In this document: positions 14,652-21,733 of the stretch, one piece after another
Position numbering within the stretch: the stretch's first letter is position 1
Layout: every line of letters starts with the position of its first letter
Assembly: GCA_019510095.1 (NCBI GenBank)
Contig: JAEKLB010000057.1
Span: 1-33,013, forward strand
Length of the DNA: 33,013 nucleotides
DNA from: Acidobacteriota bacterium
Lineage (GTDB): Bacteria > Actinomycetota > Acidimicrobiia > Acidimicrobiales > CADCSY01
Reading direction: 5' to 3'
Position numbers and translations under genes: made by a program
Notes under the pieces: model-generated
Seen by the model: the letters and a program-made list of their open reading frames with translations, nothing else
What the model was told of the DNA's origin: nothing
The model's database searches: none

Positions 14652-15455
14652 CTACTCCCGGGCGTCCCGCTCCGCTTGTGCCCGTTCCCGCTCCTGCCGC
14701 TTGCGCTCCTGCTCCTGGCGCCTGCGCTCCCGCTCGGCCGCCTTCCGGCCCTGCTTGGCCGTGGTCGTCGAGGTGGTCGAGGTCGTGGTGGGGCTGGTGA
14801 GCGGCCGGGTCAGGTACACCGGGTTGGCGTCGGGATGGGCGCCCTGGGCACCCAGGTAGATGTCGGCAACCGCCATCCTGGCGCCGTCACGGCTCAGGTC
14901 GAGCCACATCGAGCTGGCGCAGGGTGACCGCCAGTCGACGCCGTCGATCTTGCCGTAGTTGCGGAACACGAAGGAGAACGACCTGCGATCGCGGCCGCCG
15001 CGCAGCTTGTCGTTCTTCTCGTTCTTCACCGCGTGGTCACGGATGGGGCGGTTCGACCGCACCACGCCGCTGAAGGTGACCTTGTTCGATCCCGGGTGGG
15101 TGACCCGCAGGTGCCAGCCCTTGCGGTCGTGCCAGAGATAGACGCCCGAGGCGGCACCAGCTCGGAAGCTCGCCGTCTGGCCGACGACCGCGGCGGGCCA
15201 CGCGCCGGTGGCGCACGCGTTGCTCGGCATCGCCGTGGTGGTCGTGGTGGTGGGCGGGGCGGTCGTCGAGGTGGTGCTCGTGGTGGTGCTGGTCGGAAGG
15301 TCGACGAGGGTCGTCGAGGTCGAGGTGGTCGACGTGGTCGACGTGGTCGTGGAGCTGGTGGTGGTCTGGGCTGCGGCACCCGGCACGAGACCGAAGAGGA
15401 TCGACGTGGCGGCAGCAGCTGCGGCGGTGAGTGTGAGCGTGAACTTGGCGCGCAT
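14652..15455 (-). CDS. Secreted protein with Thr-rich linkers and charged C-terminal helix
   Basis: The protein has 267 residues from ATG 15455, which has AGGAGG 8 bases upstream. Residues 1-30 form a signal peptide (basic start, Ala-rich hydrophobic core, GAAAQ cleavage region). Residues 31-75 are a Thr/Ser linker. A folded domain with two likely disulfide Cys pairs (first Cys81) spans about 78-215 and contains GVYLWHDRKGWHLRVTHPG and DGVDWRSPC. A second short Thr linker is followed by a C-terminal stretch of about 35 residues made almost only of Arg, Glu, Gln, Lys and Ala, likely a long single helix. There is no LPXTG anchor or final membrane helix. I do not recognise the central domain; the protein is probably exported by Sec. 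The divergent gene is the small GNAT at 15545. Confidence 0.75.
   Translation of the reverse strand: MRAKFTLTLTAAAAAATSILFGLVPGAAAQTTTSSTTTSTTSTTSTSTTLVDLPTSTTTSTTSTTAPPTTTTTTAMPSNACATGAWPAAVVGQTASFRAGAASGVYLWHDRKGWHLRVTHPGSNKVTFSGVVRSNRPIRDHAVKNEKNDKLRGGRDRRSFSFVFRNYGKIDGVDWRSPCASSMWLDLSRDGARMAVADIYLGAQGAHPDANPVYLTRPLTSPTTTSTTSTTTAKQGRKAAERERRRQEQERKRQERERAQAERDARE
15231..15365 (-). repeat. Low-complexity Thr-linker coding repeat
   Basis: This is a run of near-identical ACC, ACG and TCG codons encoding residues 31-75 of the secreted protein. Imperfect tandem repetition of ACC/ACG triplets makes it prone to slippage and length change. It explains the spurious Val-rich open frame on the plus strand. 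Confidence 0.6.
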
Positions 15456-15544
15456 GTAGGGCCCTCCTTCAGGGTCCACCATTCCTTCGACACGGGCGCG
15501 GCCAAACCTCCCGGCGGCGCGAGGATCTGGGTAGAGGAGCGGCG

Positions 15545-15862
15545 ATGCCCACCAACCCGACAAATGGGATCATCGGCGAACCGGTCGTTGACGACAATCC
15601 CGAACGGAGCCGGTACGAGCTGAAGATCGACGGCCACGTCGTCGGTGTGGCCGACTACCAGCGCGACGGCGAGAACCGCCTGGTGTTCCCCCACACCGAG
15701 ATCGACGGCTCGCGACGGGGCCAGGGACTCGGCGCGGTGCTGGTCAAGGCGGCTCTCGACGACGTACGCAGCCAGGGCAAGCAGATCATCGCCCGCTGCT
15801 GGTACGTGGCCGAGTTCATCGACCTGCACCCCGAGTACCGGGACCTCCTGGTCAGGCCGTGA
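15545..15862 (+). CDS. Small GNAT-like acetyltransferase (YjdJ-type, PF14542)
   Basis: The protein has 105 residues, the length of the single-domain Acetyltransf_CG/YjdJ group. It shows YELKIDGHVVGVADY, the LVFPHTEI strand, and the acetyl-CoA loop GSRRGQGLGAVLVKAAL (about 55-71, R-x-x-G-x-G-L/A type), then ARCWYVAEFIDLHPEYRDLL. Such proteins bind acetyl-CoA and probably acetylate a small substrate or protein; none is known here. The ATG has AGGAG 5 bases upstream. Its last 11 bases overlap the 3' end of the convergent VOC gene. Confidence 0.87.
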   Translation: MPTNPTNGIIGEPVVDDNPERSRYELKIDGHVVGVADYQRDGENRLVFPHTEIDGSRRGQGLGAVLVKAALDDVRSQGKQIIARCWYVAEFIDLHPEYRDLLVRP

Positions 15863-16667
15863 CCCACTCCATGCGCAGGCCGAAGGTGGCAGCGGGATCG
15901 GTCCAGAGCCGGGTGTCCTCGCGCTCGAGGACCGGCAGGCCGGTGGCGACGACAGCATCGAGGTCGGTCACCTGCACCGCGAACGAGTGCAGCCGCTCGC
16001 CCACCCGGTCGAGGAATGTCGCGTAGCGACTGCTGACCGATCGGGGCGTCACCAGCCGCAGCACCATGTCACTGATCCGGAGGTCCAGCGTGTCCTCCTC
16101 ACCCCTCGGCCCGGCGGGAAGCCCATCGACGACGGTCGCGCCGGTGAGGTCCTCGAGGAAGGAGCGGACCTCCTTGACGTTGCGAACGACGGCGGTGACC
16201 CACCCAACGCCGAGGACCGGCCCCGACGCCGGTGCCACCGTGTTCGCCGCCGGGGTCGCTCCCCGGTCGGTCCAGGCCATGAGGAGCCCGAACGTGTCCT
16301 TGGGATGGGTGAAGAAGCGACGGGCCGCGAGGTTGGTGTCGCCCACGTGGATGCCGCGCTGGCGGATGAGGTTCTCGGCGACCCAGAGATCGTCGACCCG
16401 CCACGCAACGGAATGCAGACCAGGGCCGAACCGCTCGACGTACTGGCCGAGGGGCCCGCGCGGGCCGGCCGCCGCCAACAACGCCACCTGGGTGTGGCCG
16501 AGGCGAGCCGTGGTCACCTGCTGCTCGCCACCCGGTTCCTCGAACGACGGCTGCACGTCGGCGCTGAGCACCTCGGCGAGCCACGGGGCCGGGTCGTCCT
16601 GGCCGAGCTTGGTGGCGATGCCCAACTGGTGAAAGGAGTCGACGGCGACGGGCTCGGTGGTGGCCAA
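15852..16667 (-). CDS. Double VOC (glyoxalase/dioxygenase superfamily) protein
   Basis: The start chosen is TTG 16667, which has GAGGAG 6 bases upstream, giving 271 residues; the open frame reaches 16802 without an ATG/GTG in a good context. Two VOC modules follow each other: residues about 5-130 (with FGPGLHSVAWRVDDL and ending in FGLLMAWTD) and about 145-270 (VGWVTAVVRNVKEV, then GERLHSFAVQVTDL and ending in FGLRMEWV). Each has the beta-alpha-beta-beta-beta pattern and a His and Glu where VOC enzymes often place metal ligands. It may be a dioxygenase, lyase or binding protein; the substrate cannot be read. It overlaps the GNAT stop and diverges from the nitroreductase with about 100 bases between. 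Confidence 0.75.
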   Translation of the reverse strand: MATTEPVAVDSFHQLGIATKLGQDDPAPWLAEVLSADVQPSFEEPGGEQQVTTARLGHTQVALLAAAGPRGPLGQYVERFGPGLHSVAWRVDDLWVAENLIRQRGIHVGDTNLAARRFFTHPKDTFGLLMAWTDRGATPAANTVAPASGPVLGVGWVTAVVRNVKEVRSFLEDLTGATVVDGLPAGPRGEEDTLDLRISDMVLRLVTPRSVSSRYATFLDRVGERLHSFAVQVTDLDAVVATGLPVLEREDTRLWTDPAATFGLRMEWVTA

Positions 16668-16771
16668 GGTGATCTCCTCGCGGTCGGCGATGTGGTCAAC
16701 CGTGCCGATGATGGCACTCCAGGCGCCAGGCCCAGGCCCCGGCGACCGCCCTGCTGCTTGACTGAGACGCC

Positions 16772-17449
16772 ATGGACCTGCTCGACGCCATGCGCACCAC
16801 ACCCGCTACTCGGGCGTTCACCGACGACGACATCCCCGACGAGGTCGTGTACGAGATCCTCGACGCCGCCCGCTTTGCGCCCAACGGAGGCAACCGCCAG
16901 GCGTGGAAGGTCGTCATCGTCCGCGATCCCGCGGTCAAGGAGGAGATCGCCCGGCTCTACGACCTCGGCGCGCGCGAGTACAGCGCCCACGCCCAAGCAG
17001 GGCTTGTGCCGTTCTCAGCCGGCGAGGCCCACTGGCGCACCGAGCCGGCGGTCGACCTCGAGGCCGCCCGCCAGACGCCGACGACCATGTCGAGCCGCCA
17101 CATCGCAACCGCGCCGGTGCTGGTGGTCATCCTCCTCGACCTCGACCGCTGCTCGGCCGTCGACAGCGGGCTCGACCGGCTGAGCATCTCGGCCGGGGCA
17201 TCGGTCTATCCGTTCGCCCACAACATCCTCCTGGCTGCCCGGAGCCGGGGCTTCGGCGGGCACTTCACGTCGGTGCTGGCCCGCCAAGAGCACGCCTTGC
17301 GCACGTTGCTCAACATCCCCGAGAACGTGGCGCTGGCGACCATGCTGCCCCTCGGCAAGCCCGAGAAGGAGCTGAGCAAGCTGAAGCGGGCCCCCGTCGA
17401 GGAGTTCACCACCGTCGGCACCTACGACGGCCCCGCCTTCACGAAGTGA
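16772..17449 (+). CDS. Nitroreductase-family FMN oxidoreductase
   Basis: The protein has 225 residues. The N-terminus MDLLDAMRTTPATRAFTDDDIP and the following LDAARFAPNGGNRQAWKVVIV contain the FMN phosphate-binding Arg/Ser-type signature of the nitroreductase family. The C-terminal half has ISAGASVYPFAHNILLAARSRGFGGHF and then LPLGKPE, the second FMN-binding region. A 40-residue insertion (about 65-105) is longer than in small nitroreductases. It should reduce a nitro, quinone or enone substrate with NAD(P)H through bound FMN in the cytoplasm. It is divergent from the double VOC gene and converges on an SDR gene with a 15-base gap. Confidence 0.87.
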   Translation: MDLLDAMRTTPATRAFTDDDIPDEVVYEILDAARFAPNGGNRQAWKVVIVRDPAVKEEIARLYDLGAREYSAHAQAGLVPFSAGEAHWRTEPAVDLEAARQTPTTMSSRHIATAPVLVVILLDLDRCSAVDSGLDRLSISAGASVYPFAHNILLAARSRGFGGHFTSVLARQEHALRTLLNIPENVALATMLPLGKPEKELSKLKRAPVEEFTTVGTYDGPAFTK

Positions 17450-17464
17450 CGGGTCTGCTCGCGC

Positions 17465-18283
17465 TCACGCCCTCCGCTTGACCAGCGCGTCGACCATCGG
17501 TCCCTCGAGCGCCCCGGTCATGCCGCCACCGATGAAGCCGGCGTCGACGATGAGGCAGGTCCCGCTCACGAAGGACGCTGCGTCGCTGGCCAGGAAGACG
17601 AGCGGGTAGGCCTGCTCGTCGGCCGTCGAGCCAGGGCGACCCATCATCGCCTGGAAGCCGGTCTCGAAGCCCTGCCAGCCCTCCGTCGATGCCATGAGCG
17701 GCGTCATCGTCGGCCCCGGCGCGGTGGCGTTGATCCTGATGCCACGGCGCATCAGATCGGGAGCCTGCCGCCCGCAGTAGGCGATCATCACCCGCTTGAA
17801 GAACGAGTAGTCGTTGCGTTCTGGGTTGGCCTCGATCCACTTCACCGCGGTCTCGTAATCGGGCGTGTCGAGCACCTCACCGATGGCGTCGAGATCGTGC
17901 TCCCAACCCATCCCCCCGATCGAGGCGATCATGGCGATCGACGCCCCACGCGTGAGCAGACCGCGGTCGAGGGCGCTCTCGATCAGATGGCGCTGGCCGA
18001 TGAAGTTGATCTGGGGCAGGGGCGCACCGCCGGAGATGCCGGCGCAGGAGAAGAGGGCGTGCACCGGGTCCGTGACCTGATCGAGGGCGGCGTCGATCGA
18101 GGCCTTGTCCACGAGATCGAGCTGGATGAAGCGGTCATGAGCGCCGAGTGGCTCCTTCACGTCCATCACGGTGACCGTGCCACCCAGCTCCTTGACCAGG
18201 TCGCCGGTGGCCTGACCCATGCCGCTGGCGCCGCCCACGACGAGCGCGTGCTTGCCGTCGAACCGGAACGCCTCGATGCCCAT
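17465..18283 (-). CDS. Short-chain dehydrogenase (3-alpha-HSD-like arrangement)
   Basis: The protein has 272 residues from ATG 18283, with GAGGG 6 bases upstream. The Rossmann motif is GGASGMG (17-23), followed by a dinucleotide acidic residue in VMDVKEP (Asp41). Catalytic residues are Ser121 in IASIGG and Tyr159-x3-Lys163 in YSFFK. A long insert between the Ser and the Tyr (GWEHDLDAIGEVLDTPDYE and on) is the layout of 3-alpha-hydroxysteroid dehydrogenase/carbonyl reductases (known of that group). The NAPGPTMTPL motif follows. The expected reaction is NAD(P)-dependent oxidation of an alcohol, possibly on a steroid or similar ring. A MFS gene ends 41 bases upstream on the same strand. Confidence 0.87.
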   Translation of the reverse strand: MGIEAFRFDGKHALVVGGASGMGQATGDLVKELGGTVTVMDVKEPLGAHDRFIQLDLVDKASIDAALDQVTDPVHALFSCAGISGGAPLPQINFIGQRHLIESALDRGLLTRGASIAMIASIGGMGWEHDLDAIGEVLDTPDYETAVKWIEANPERNDYSFFKRVMIAYCGRQAPDLMRRGIRINATAPGPTMTPLMASTEGWQGFETGFQAMMGRPGSTADEQAYPLVFLASDAASFVSGTCLIVDAGFIGGGMTGALEGPMVDALVKRRA

Positions 18284-18324
18284 GCGTGCCCTCCCTCGTT
18301 GCCACCCCACCGTGCGGGTCCTGT

Positions 18325-19647
18325 CTACTGCAACCTCTCCGTCGGCTCCAGGGCCTCACCAGGGGTGGCAACGTCACCCAACGACATCGACAGGGCGACG
18401 GCGTTGGCCGTCTCAGTGAGGTCCTCGACGTCGGCGAGATCGACCGGCGCCGGCGGGCGGGCGAGGACGAGGATGACGAAGCCAGCGGTGCCCACGTAGG
18501 CCAGGAGACCGAAGGCGAATGGCCGGATCGTGCCGTCGAAGGCGTCGTCCACCAACGAGCCGAGCAGGGCTCCCCCGCCGGTGGACACGGTGCCGAGGAT
18601 CGCCGCCGCCATGCCCGCGACATGGGGCAGCGGCGCCATGGCGGCGGTGTTGCAGTTGGGAACGAGCGACGTGACGCCAGGCAACAGCACGGCCAGGCAC
18701 AGGCAGAACACCAGCAGCGGGGGCTTGCCGCCGGTGACGAGGGCAACGACCGCGAGGAGCCCGGCCGCCGACACCGCGTGGAGGGCACCGTTGCGCACCA
18801 GCCGGGCGAGCCCGAGCCGCATCACCAACCGGGCGCTGGCCAGTGATCCGATCCCCAGCGTGCAGGCCAGCAGCCCGAAGATGACGGCGAAGTGGTGGCT
18901 CTGCCCGAAGACCTCGTCGATGATGATCTCGGAGCTTCCGATGTACGAGGTCATCGCCCCGAACAGGCACGTGACCGCCAAGCCGAAGGCCAAAGCCTGG
19001 CGATTGCCCGCGACGGCACGGGCCGCGTCGACCAGCGCGCCTGGCGACACCGAGCGCCGTCGCGCAACAGGCAGGGTCTCGGGCAAGCGCGTCGCCCACA
19101 CGGCCAGACCGACGGCGGCCATCACGGGCAACCAGAGCACGACGCGCCACGGAAAGACCGTCATCAAGGCCGAACCGAGACCGGGGGCGAACACGGGCAC
19201 GAGGATGAACGTCGCCATCACGTGCGACATGGTCCTGGCCATTCGGTCACCCTCGTGGGTGTCACGGACCATGGCCAGCGCCAGTGAACGGGGTCCCGCC
19301 GCGCCGAACCCCCAGACGAACCGGCAGACGACGAGGCCGGTGAGGGTCGTCATGGTCGCTGACGCGGCCGCCCCGGCGACGAAGACGCCGAGACCGATGT
19401 AGAGCAGCCGCTTGCGGCCGTAGCGGTCGGAGAGCGGCCCGTAGAACAGTTGGCCGAGAGCGAGCCCGAAGAAGAACGTGGTGATGATGCGGGAGACCTC
19501 GGTCGAGTCGGGCGCCAGCCCGAACGAATGCCGCATGTCCGGAAACGCCGGCAGCATCACGTCGATCGACATGGCCGCCATGGCGATGCACGTGGCGATG
19601 AGGGCGACGAACTCCTTGCCGCCGACTTCGACCTTTCGGCGCGCCAT
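18325..19647 (-). CDS. MFS transporter, Bcr/CflA-type drug/metabolite exporter
   Basis: The protein has 440 residues with about 12 membrane helices. The N-terminus shows IDVMLPAFPDM and the Bcr/CflA-like EVSRIITTFFFGLALGQLFYGPLSDRYGRKRLL, where GPLSDRYGRK is MFS motif A. FVWGFGAAGPRSLALAMVRD matches the helix-4 motif of the same group. The C-terminal 30 residues are acidic and cytoplasmic. It is expected to export a small molecule with proton antiport. It lies between an SDR gene downstream and the GGDEF gene upstream (29-base gap), so the three may be cotranscribed. Confidence 0.88.
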   Translation of the reverse strand: MARRKVEVGGKEFVALIATCIAMAAMSIDVMLPAFPDMRHSFGLAPDSTEVSRIITTFFFGLALGQLFYGPLSDRYGRKRLLYIGLGVFVAGAAASATMTTLTGLVVCRFVWGFGAAGPRSLALAMVRDTHEGDRMARTMSHVMATFILVPVFAPGLGSALMTVFPWRVVLWLPVMAAVGLAVWATRLPETLPVARRRSVSPGALVDAARAVAGNRQALAFGLAVTCLFGAMTSYIGSSEIIIDEVFGQSHHFAVIFGLLACTLGIGSLASARLVMRLGLARLVRNGALHAVSAAGLLAVVALVTGGKPPLLVFCLCLAVLLPGVTSLVPNCNTAAMAPLPHVAGMAAAILGTVSTGGGALLGSLVDDAFDGTIRPFAFGLLAYVGTAGFVILVLARPPAPVDLADVEDLTETANAVALSMSLGDVATPGEALEPTERLQ

Positions 19648-19676
19648 CCGGCGATCCTGGCACAGTCCGCGATCGG

Positions 19677-20300
19677 TCAGCCGGGCGCAGCAACCATCCG
19701 GTCGCGACCAGCGCGCTTGGCGTCGAGCAGGGCAGCGTCAGCCATGGTCAGGAGCGACTCGAAGTCCTCGCCGTGGTACCGGGAGTCGGCGAGGCCGTAC
19801 GACGCGGTGAAGCCGGGCGTGGCTCCAGTGACGAGGGCGAGAACGAGGGAGTCGCGGAGACGCTCGGTCACTCGCTCCGCCTCCTGCAGATCGCAGTCGG
19901 GGAGCACCAGCAGGAACTCCTCCCCACCGAGGCGGCACGCGAGGTCACCGGGACGGAGCGCCCGCTTCACGACACCGGCGAAGAGCCGCAGGGCGCGATC
20001 GCCGGTCTCGTGCCCGTGGGTGTCGTTGAGGACCTTGAAGTGGTCGAGATCAGCCTCCACGACTGCGTACTGGCGCCCCTCGCGCAGGACCGGGCGGAGG
20101 GCATCCTCCAGGCTGCGCCGGTTGAGCAGCCCGGTGAGGGAATCGGTTGACGCCTGCACCTGGGAGCAGGTCAGGGCCCGGATCATCCCGATGCGGGCGC
20201 CGGCCTCGTTGGCGACTGCCTCGAGACCGGCGACGACCTCGGTGCTCGGCGGCGCGCCAGGGCGCACCTGTCGCATGCAGGACGCCGACGGTGTTCCCAA
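19677..20300 (-). CDS. Diguanylate cyclase, GGDEF part (frame broken)
   Basis: This frame holds the complete GGDEF domain: STDSLTGLLNRRSLED at its start, then ADLDHFKVLNDTHGHETGD with the metal Asp, RLGGEEF as the active loop, and an RPGD motif five residues before it, the RxxD inhibitory I-site. A degenerate start codon at 20300 is not credible, since the GAF part of the same protein lies upstream in the next frame. The GAF/GGDEF linker (PPSTEVVAGLEAVANEAG) is read in this frame. It should make c-di-GMP from two GTP if expressed. The break is at about 20260-20262. Confidence 0.85.
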   Translation of the reverse strand: MGTPSASCMRQVRPGAPPSTEVVAGLEAVANEAGARIGMIRALTCSQVQASTDSLTGLLNRRSLEDALRPVLREGRQYAVVEADLDHFKVLNDTHGHETGDRALRLFAGVVKRALRPGDLACRLGGEEFLLVLPDCDLQEAERVTERLRDSLVLALVTGATPGFTASYGLADSRYHGEDFESLLTMADAALLDAKRAGRDRMVAAPG

Positions 20301-20916
20301 GGATGGTCACCGGCACACAGGCGGCCGAGACATCCCCGGCTGGGCGGTCCCGCAGGTGCGGGCAGCAATCGAGCTCTTGGCCGGAAGCGAACACCGCGGT
20401 CTGGCCACGGCGCACCGCAGCACAGCCGTGGGGAGAGGCGACGGGGCAGCCGGGGCCACCGCCCGCCGGATGATCGGCCACCTTGTGAAGATGAGCGCGG
20501 CTCGAGTCGGCCAGCAGGAGCTCGCCGGGGTGGTCGCCGCTGATCATGGCCAGCGAGCGGGTGACGACGGCCAGCGCGTCGGTCTCGTCGTCCGCGAGCT
20601 CGAGGGCGCGGTGCAGGCGGGCCTCGAAGTCCTGGCGCCGGGCCTCGGCCTGTAGGAGGACGCGCTCGCCAGCCTTGGCCGCCGCCCGCTCCCGGGCCTG
20701 GCGCGCGTAAGGACGGGTCACCAGCGTGTGCTCGAGCGGATAGAAGAGCGCCGTGGTCAGCAGACCGATGACGACGGCATGGGACACGACCAGCCCGCCG
20801 ACGACGACGGCGAAGCCGAGACAGGCGATTGCATACGAGGCGGCGGCCAGCGCCACCATCCGGATGGTGAAGAAGCGCGGCCGCAGCCGGTCCAGCGCCC
20901 TGGAGAACAGTCCCAC
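20050..20916 (-). CDS. Membrane-anchored GAF-like sensor part of the same GGDEF protein (frame broken)
   Basis: From GTG 20916 (GAAGAAGAG upstream) the protein begins with a basic segment and two membrane helices (about 20-65), an Arg/Glu helix with coiled-coil character (about 70-110), and a GAF-like domain (about 115-215) rich in Cys: GCPVASPHGCAAVRRGQ, LDCCPH, AACVPV. Related GAF-GGDEF proteins carry the same Cys pattern, which could bind a metal or act as a redox switch (inference). The good sequence ends at LGNTVGVLHATGAP; after that the frame turns into Arg-rich nonsense to 20050. Removing one base of the CCC at 20260-20262 joins it to the GGDEF domain as one protein of 412 residues. 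Confidence 0.78.
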   Translation of the reverse strand: MGLFSRALDRLRPRFFTIRMVALAAASYAIACLGFAVVVGGLVVSHAVVIGLLTTALFYPLEHTLVTRPYARQARERAAAKAGERVLLQAEARRQDFEARLHRALELADDETDALAVVTRSLAMISGDHPGELLLADSSRAHLHKVADHPAGGGPGCPVASPHGCAAVRRGQTAVFASGQELDCCPHLRDRPAGDVSAACVPVTILGNTVGVLHATGAPWRAAEHRGRRRSRGSRQRGRRPHRDDPGPDLLPGAGVNRFPHRAAQPAQPGGCPPPGPARGAPVRSRGG

Positions 20917-21026
20917 AGCTCTTCTTCGACCGCCCCCACCCGCCAATTGAGCGGCAATGAGGCCTCAGAATCGCCCGGACCAGGTCATTCGCCTTGATTC
21001 GCCGACGAAAAACGACACCGCACACT

Positions 21027-21032
21027 TACCAT
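21027..21032 (+). promoter_or_regulatory. Candidate -10 box (TACCAT) for TetR gene
   Basis: TACCAT lies 7 bases before TTG 21040. It supports the TTG as the start, though leaderless translation from TTG is usually weak. Confidence 0.35.
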
Positions 21033-21039
21033 CGCACCG

Positions 21040-21645
21040 TTGACCGCCATTCCGAACGACGACGAGGCCGCAGCCGAGCGGGCCAGCCTCCTCGCCGCAG
21101 CCTGGGCGGTCCTCGAGACCACCGGTTACGAGAACCTGAAGGTGCAGGTCGTCCTGCGCCGGGCCGGGCTCTCGACTCGGGCCTTCTACCGGCACTTCAA
21201 GGGGAAGGACGACCTCCTGCTGGCGCTGGCCGTCCAGGAGCGGGGGCGAGCTGAGGCGATCCTCATCGAGAAGACGGCCGAAGGATCGCCGGAGGAGCGG
21301 GTCCGAGCATGGATCGACGCGGTGGTGAGCCTGTTGTACGGGCGCCACGCCGGGCCGCGTGCCCGGCTCATCAGCTCACTGCCGGCCGTCGTGCGACCGA
21401 ACCTGTCCGACGCCGATGACGTCGGACCTGCAGTCGGCCCCTCGACGACCACGCCGCTGCGGGCAGCGATCGCGGCAGGCCAGGCAGCGGGCGACTTTCC
21501 CAACGCTGATCCCGAGGGCGACGCCAATCTCATTGCCGCCCTCTGCGGTCGACTGACGGAGATGACCCATCCCTGGATGCCCGACGATCGCCGCGACGGC
21601 GTGGCCTTCGTCACCGACTTCGTGCTCCGGAGCCTCCGGGCCTGA
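21040..21645 (+). CDS. TetR-family transcriptional regulator
   Basis: The protein has 201 residues from TTG 21040; no ATG or GTG is available before the HTH. The TetR N-terminal HTH spans about residues 15-60: AAAWAVLETTGYENLKVQVVLRRAGLSTRAFYRHFKGKDDLLLAL, in which STRAFYRHFKGKDDL is the classic recognition helix and following tail. The C-terminal ligand domain is all-helical with a TEMTHPW segment near the end. It lies 88 bases upstream of the amidohydrolase-SDR pair on the same strand and may control them, a common arrangement for catabolic operons (inference). The ligand is unknown. Confidence 0.87.
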   Translation: MTAIPNDDEAAAERASLLAAAWAVLETTGYENLKVQVVLRRAGLSTRAFYRHFKGKDDLLLALAVQERGRAEAILIEKTAEGSPEERVRAWIDAVVSLLYGRHAGPRARLISSLPAVVRPNLSDADDVGPAVGPSTTTPLRAAIAAGQAAGDFPNADPEGDANLIAALCGRLTEMTHPWMPDDRRDGVAFVTDFVLRSLRA

Positions 21646-21690
21646 AACGACGTTCTCGCGCCCGCCCGGCGTCGGGATCAGGTTGCCTCC

Positions 21691-21705
21691 TACAGTCGTG
21701 ACGAC
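21691..21705 (+). promoter_or_regulatory. Candidate promoter/operator upstream of amidohydrolase
   Basis: TACAGT (21691-21696) fits the TAnnnT -10 consensus and would give a leader of about 30 bases that contains the GGAGGG ribosome binding site. A small inverted repeat GTCGT-G-ACGAC (21695-21705) overlaps the likely start of transcription and could be an operator half-site pair for the upstream TetR protein. The evidence is weak. Confidence 0.25.
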
Positions 21706-21733
21706 CGGTGCAGCCGGAAATGGAGGGCACGCG

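Noticed and set aside
15228-15368. Tandem-repeat array that could be taken for a CRISPR or VNTR
   Set aside because: It is simple ACC/ACG/TCG codon repetition coding for a Thr/Ser linker, with no spacer-repeat order.
15645-17183. Plus-strand open frame of 512 codons
   Set aside because: It crosses GNAT, the VOC gene and the nitroreductase in the wrong frame; composition is Ser/Arg/Pro-rich.
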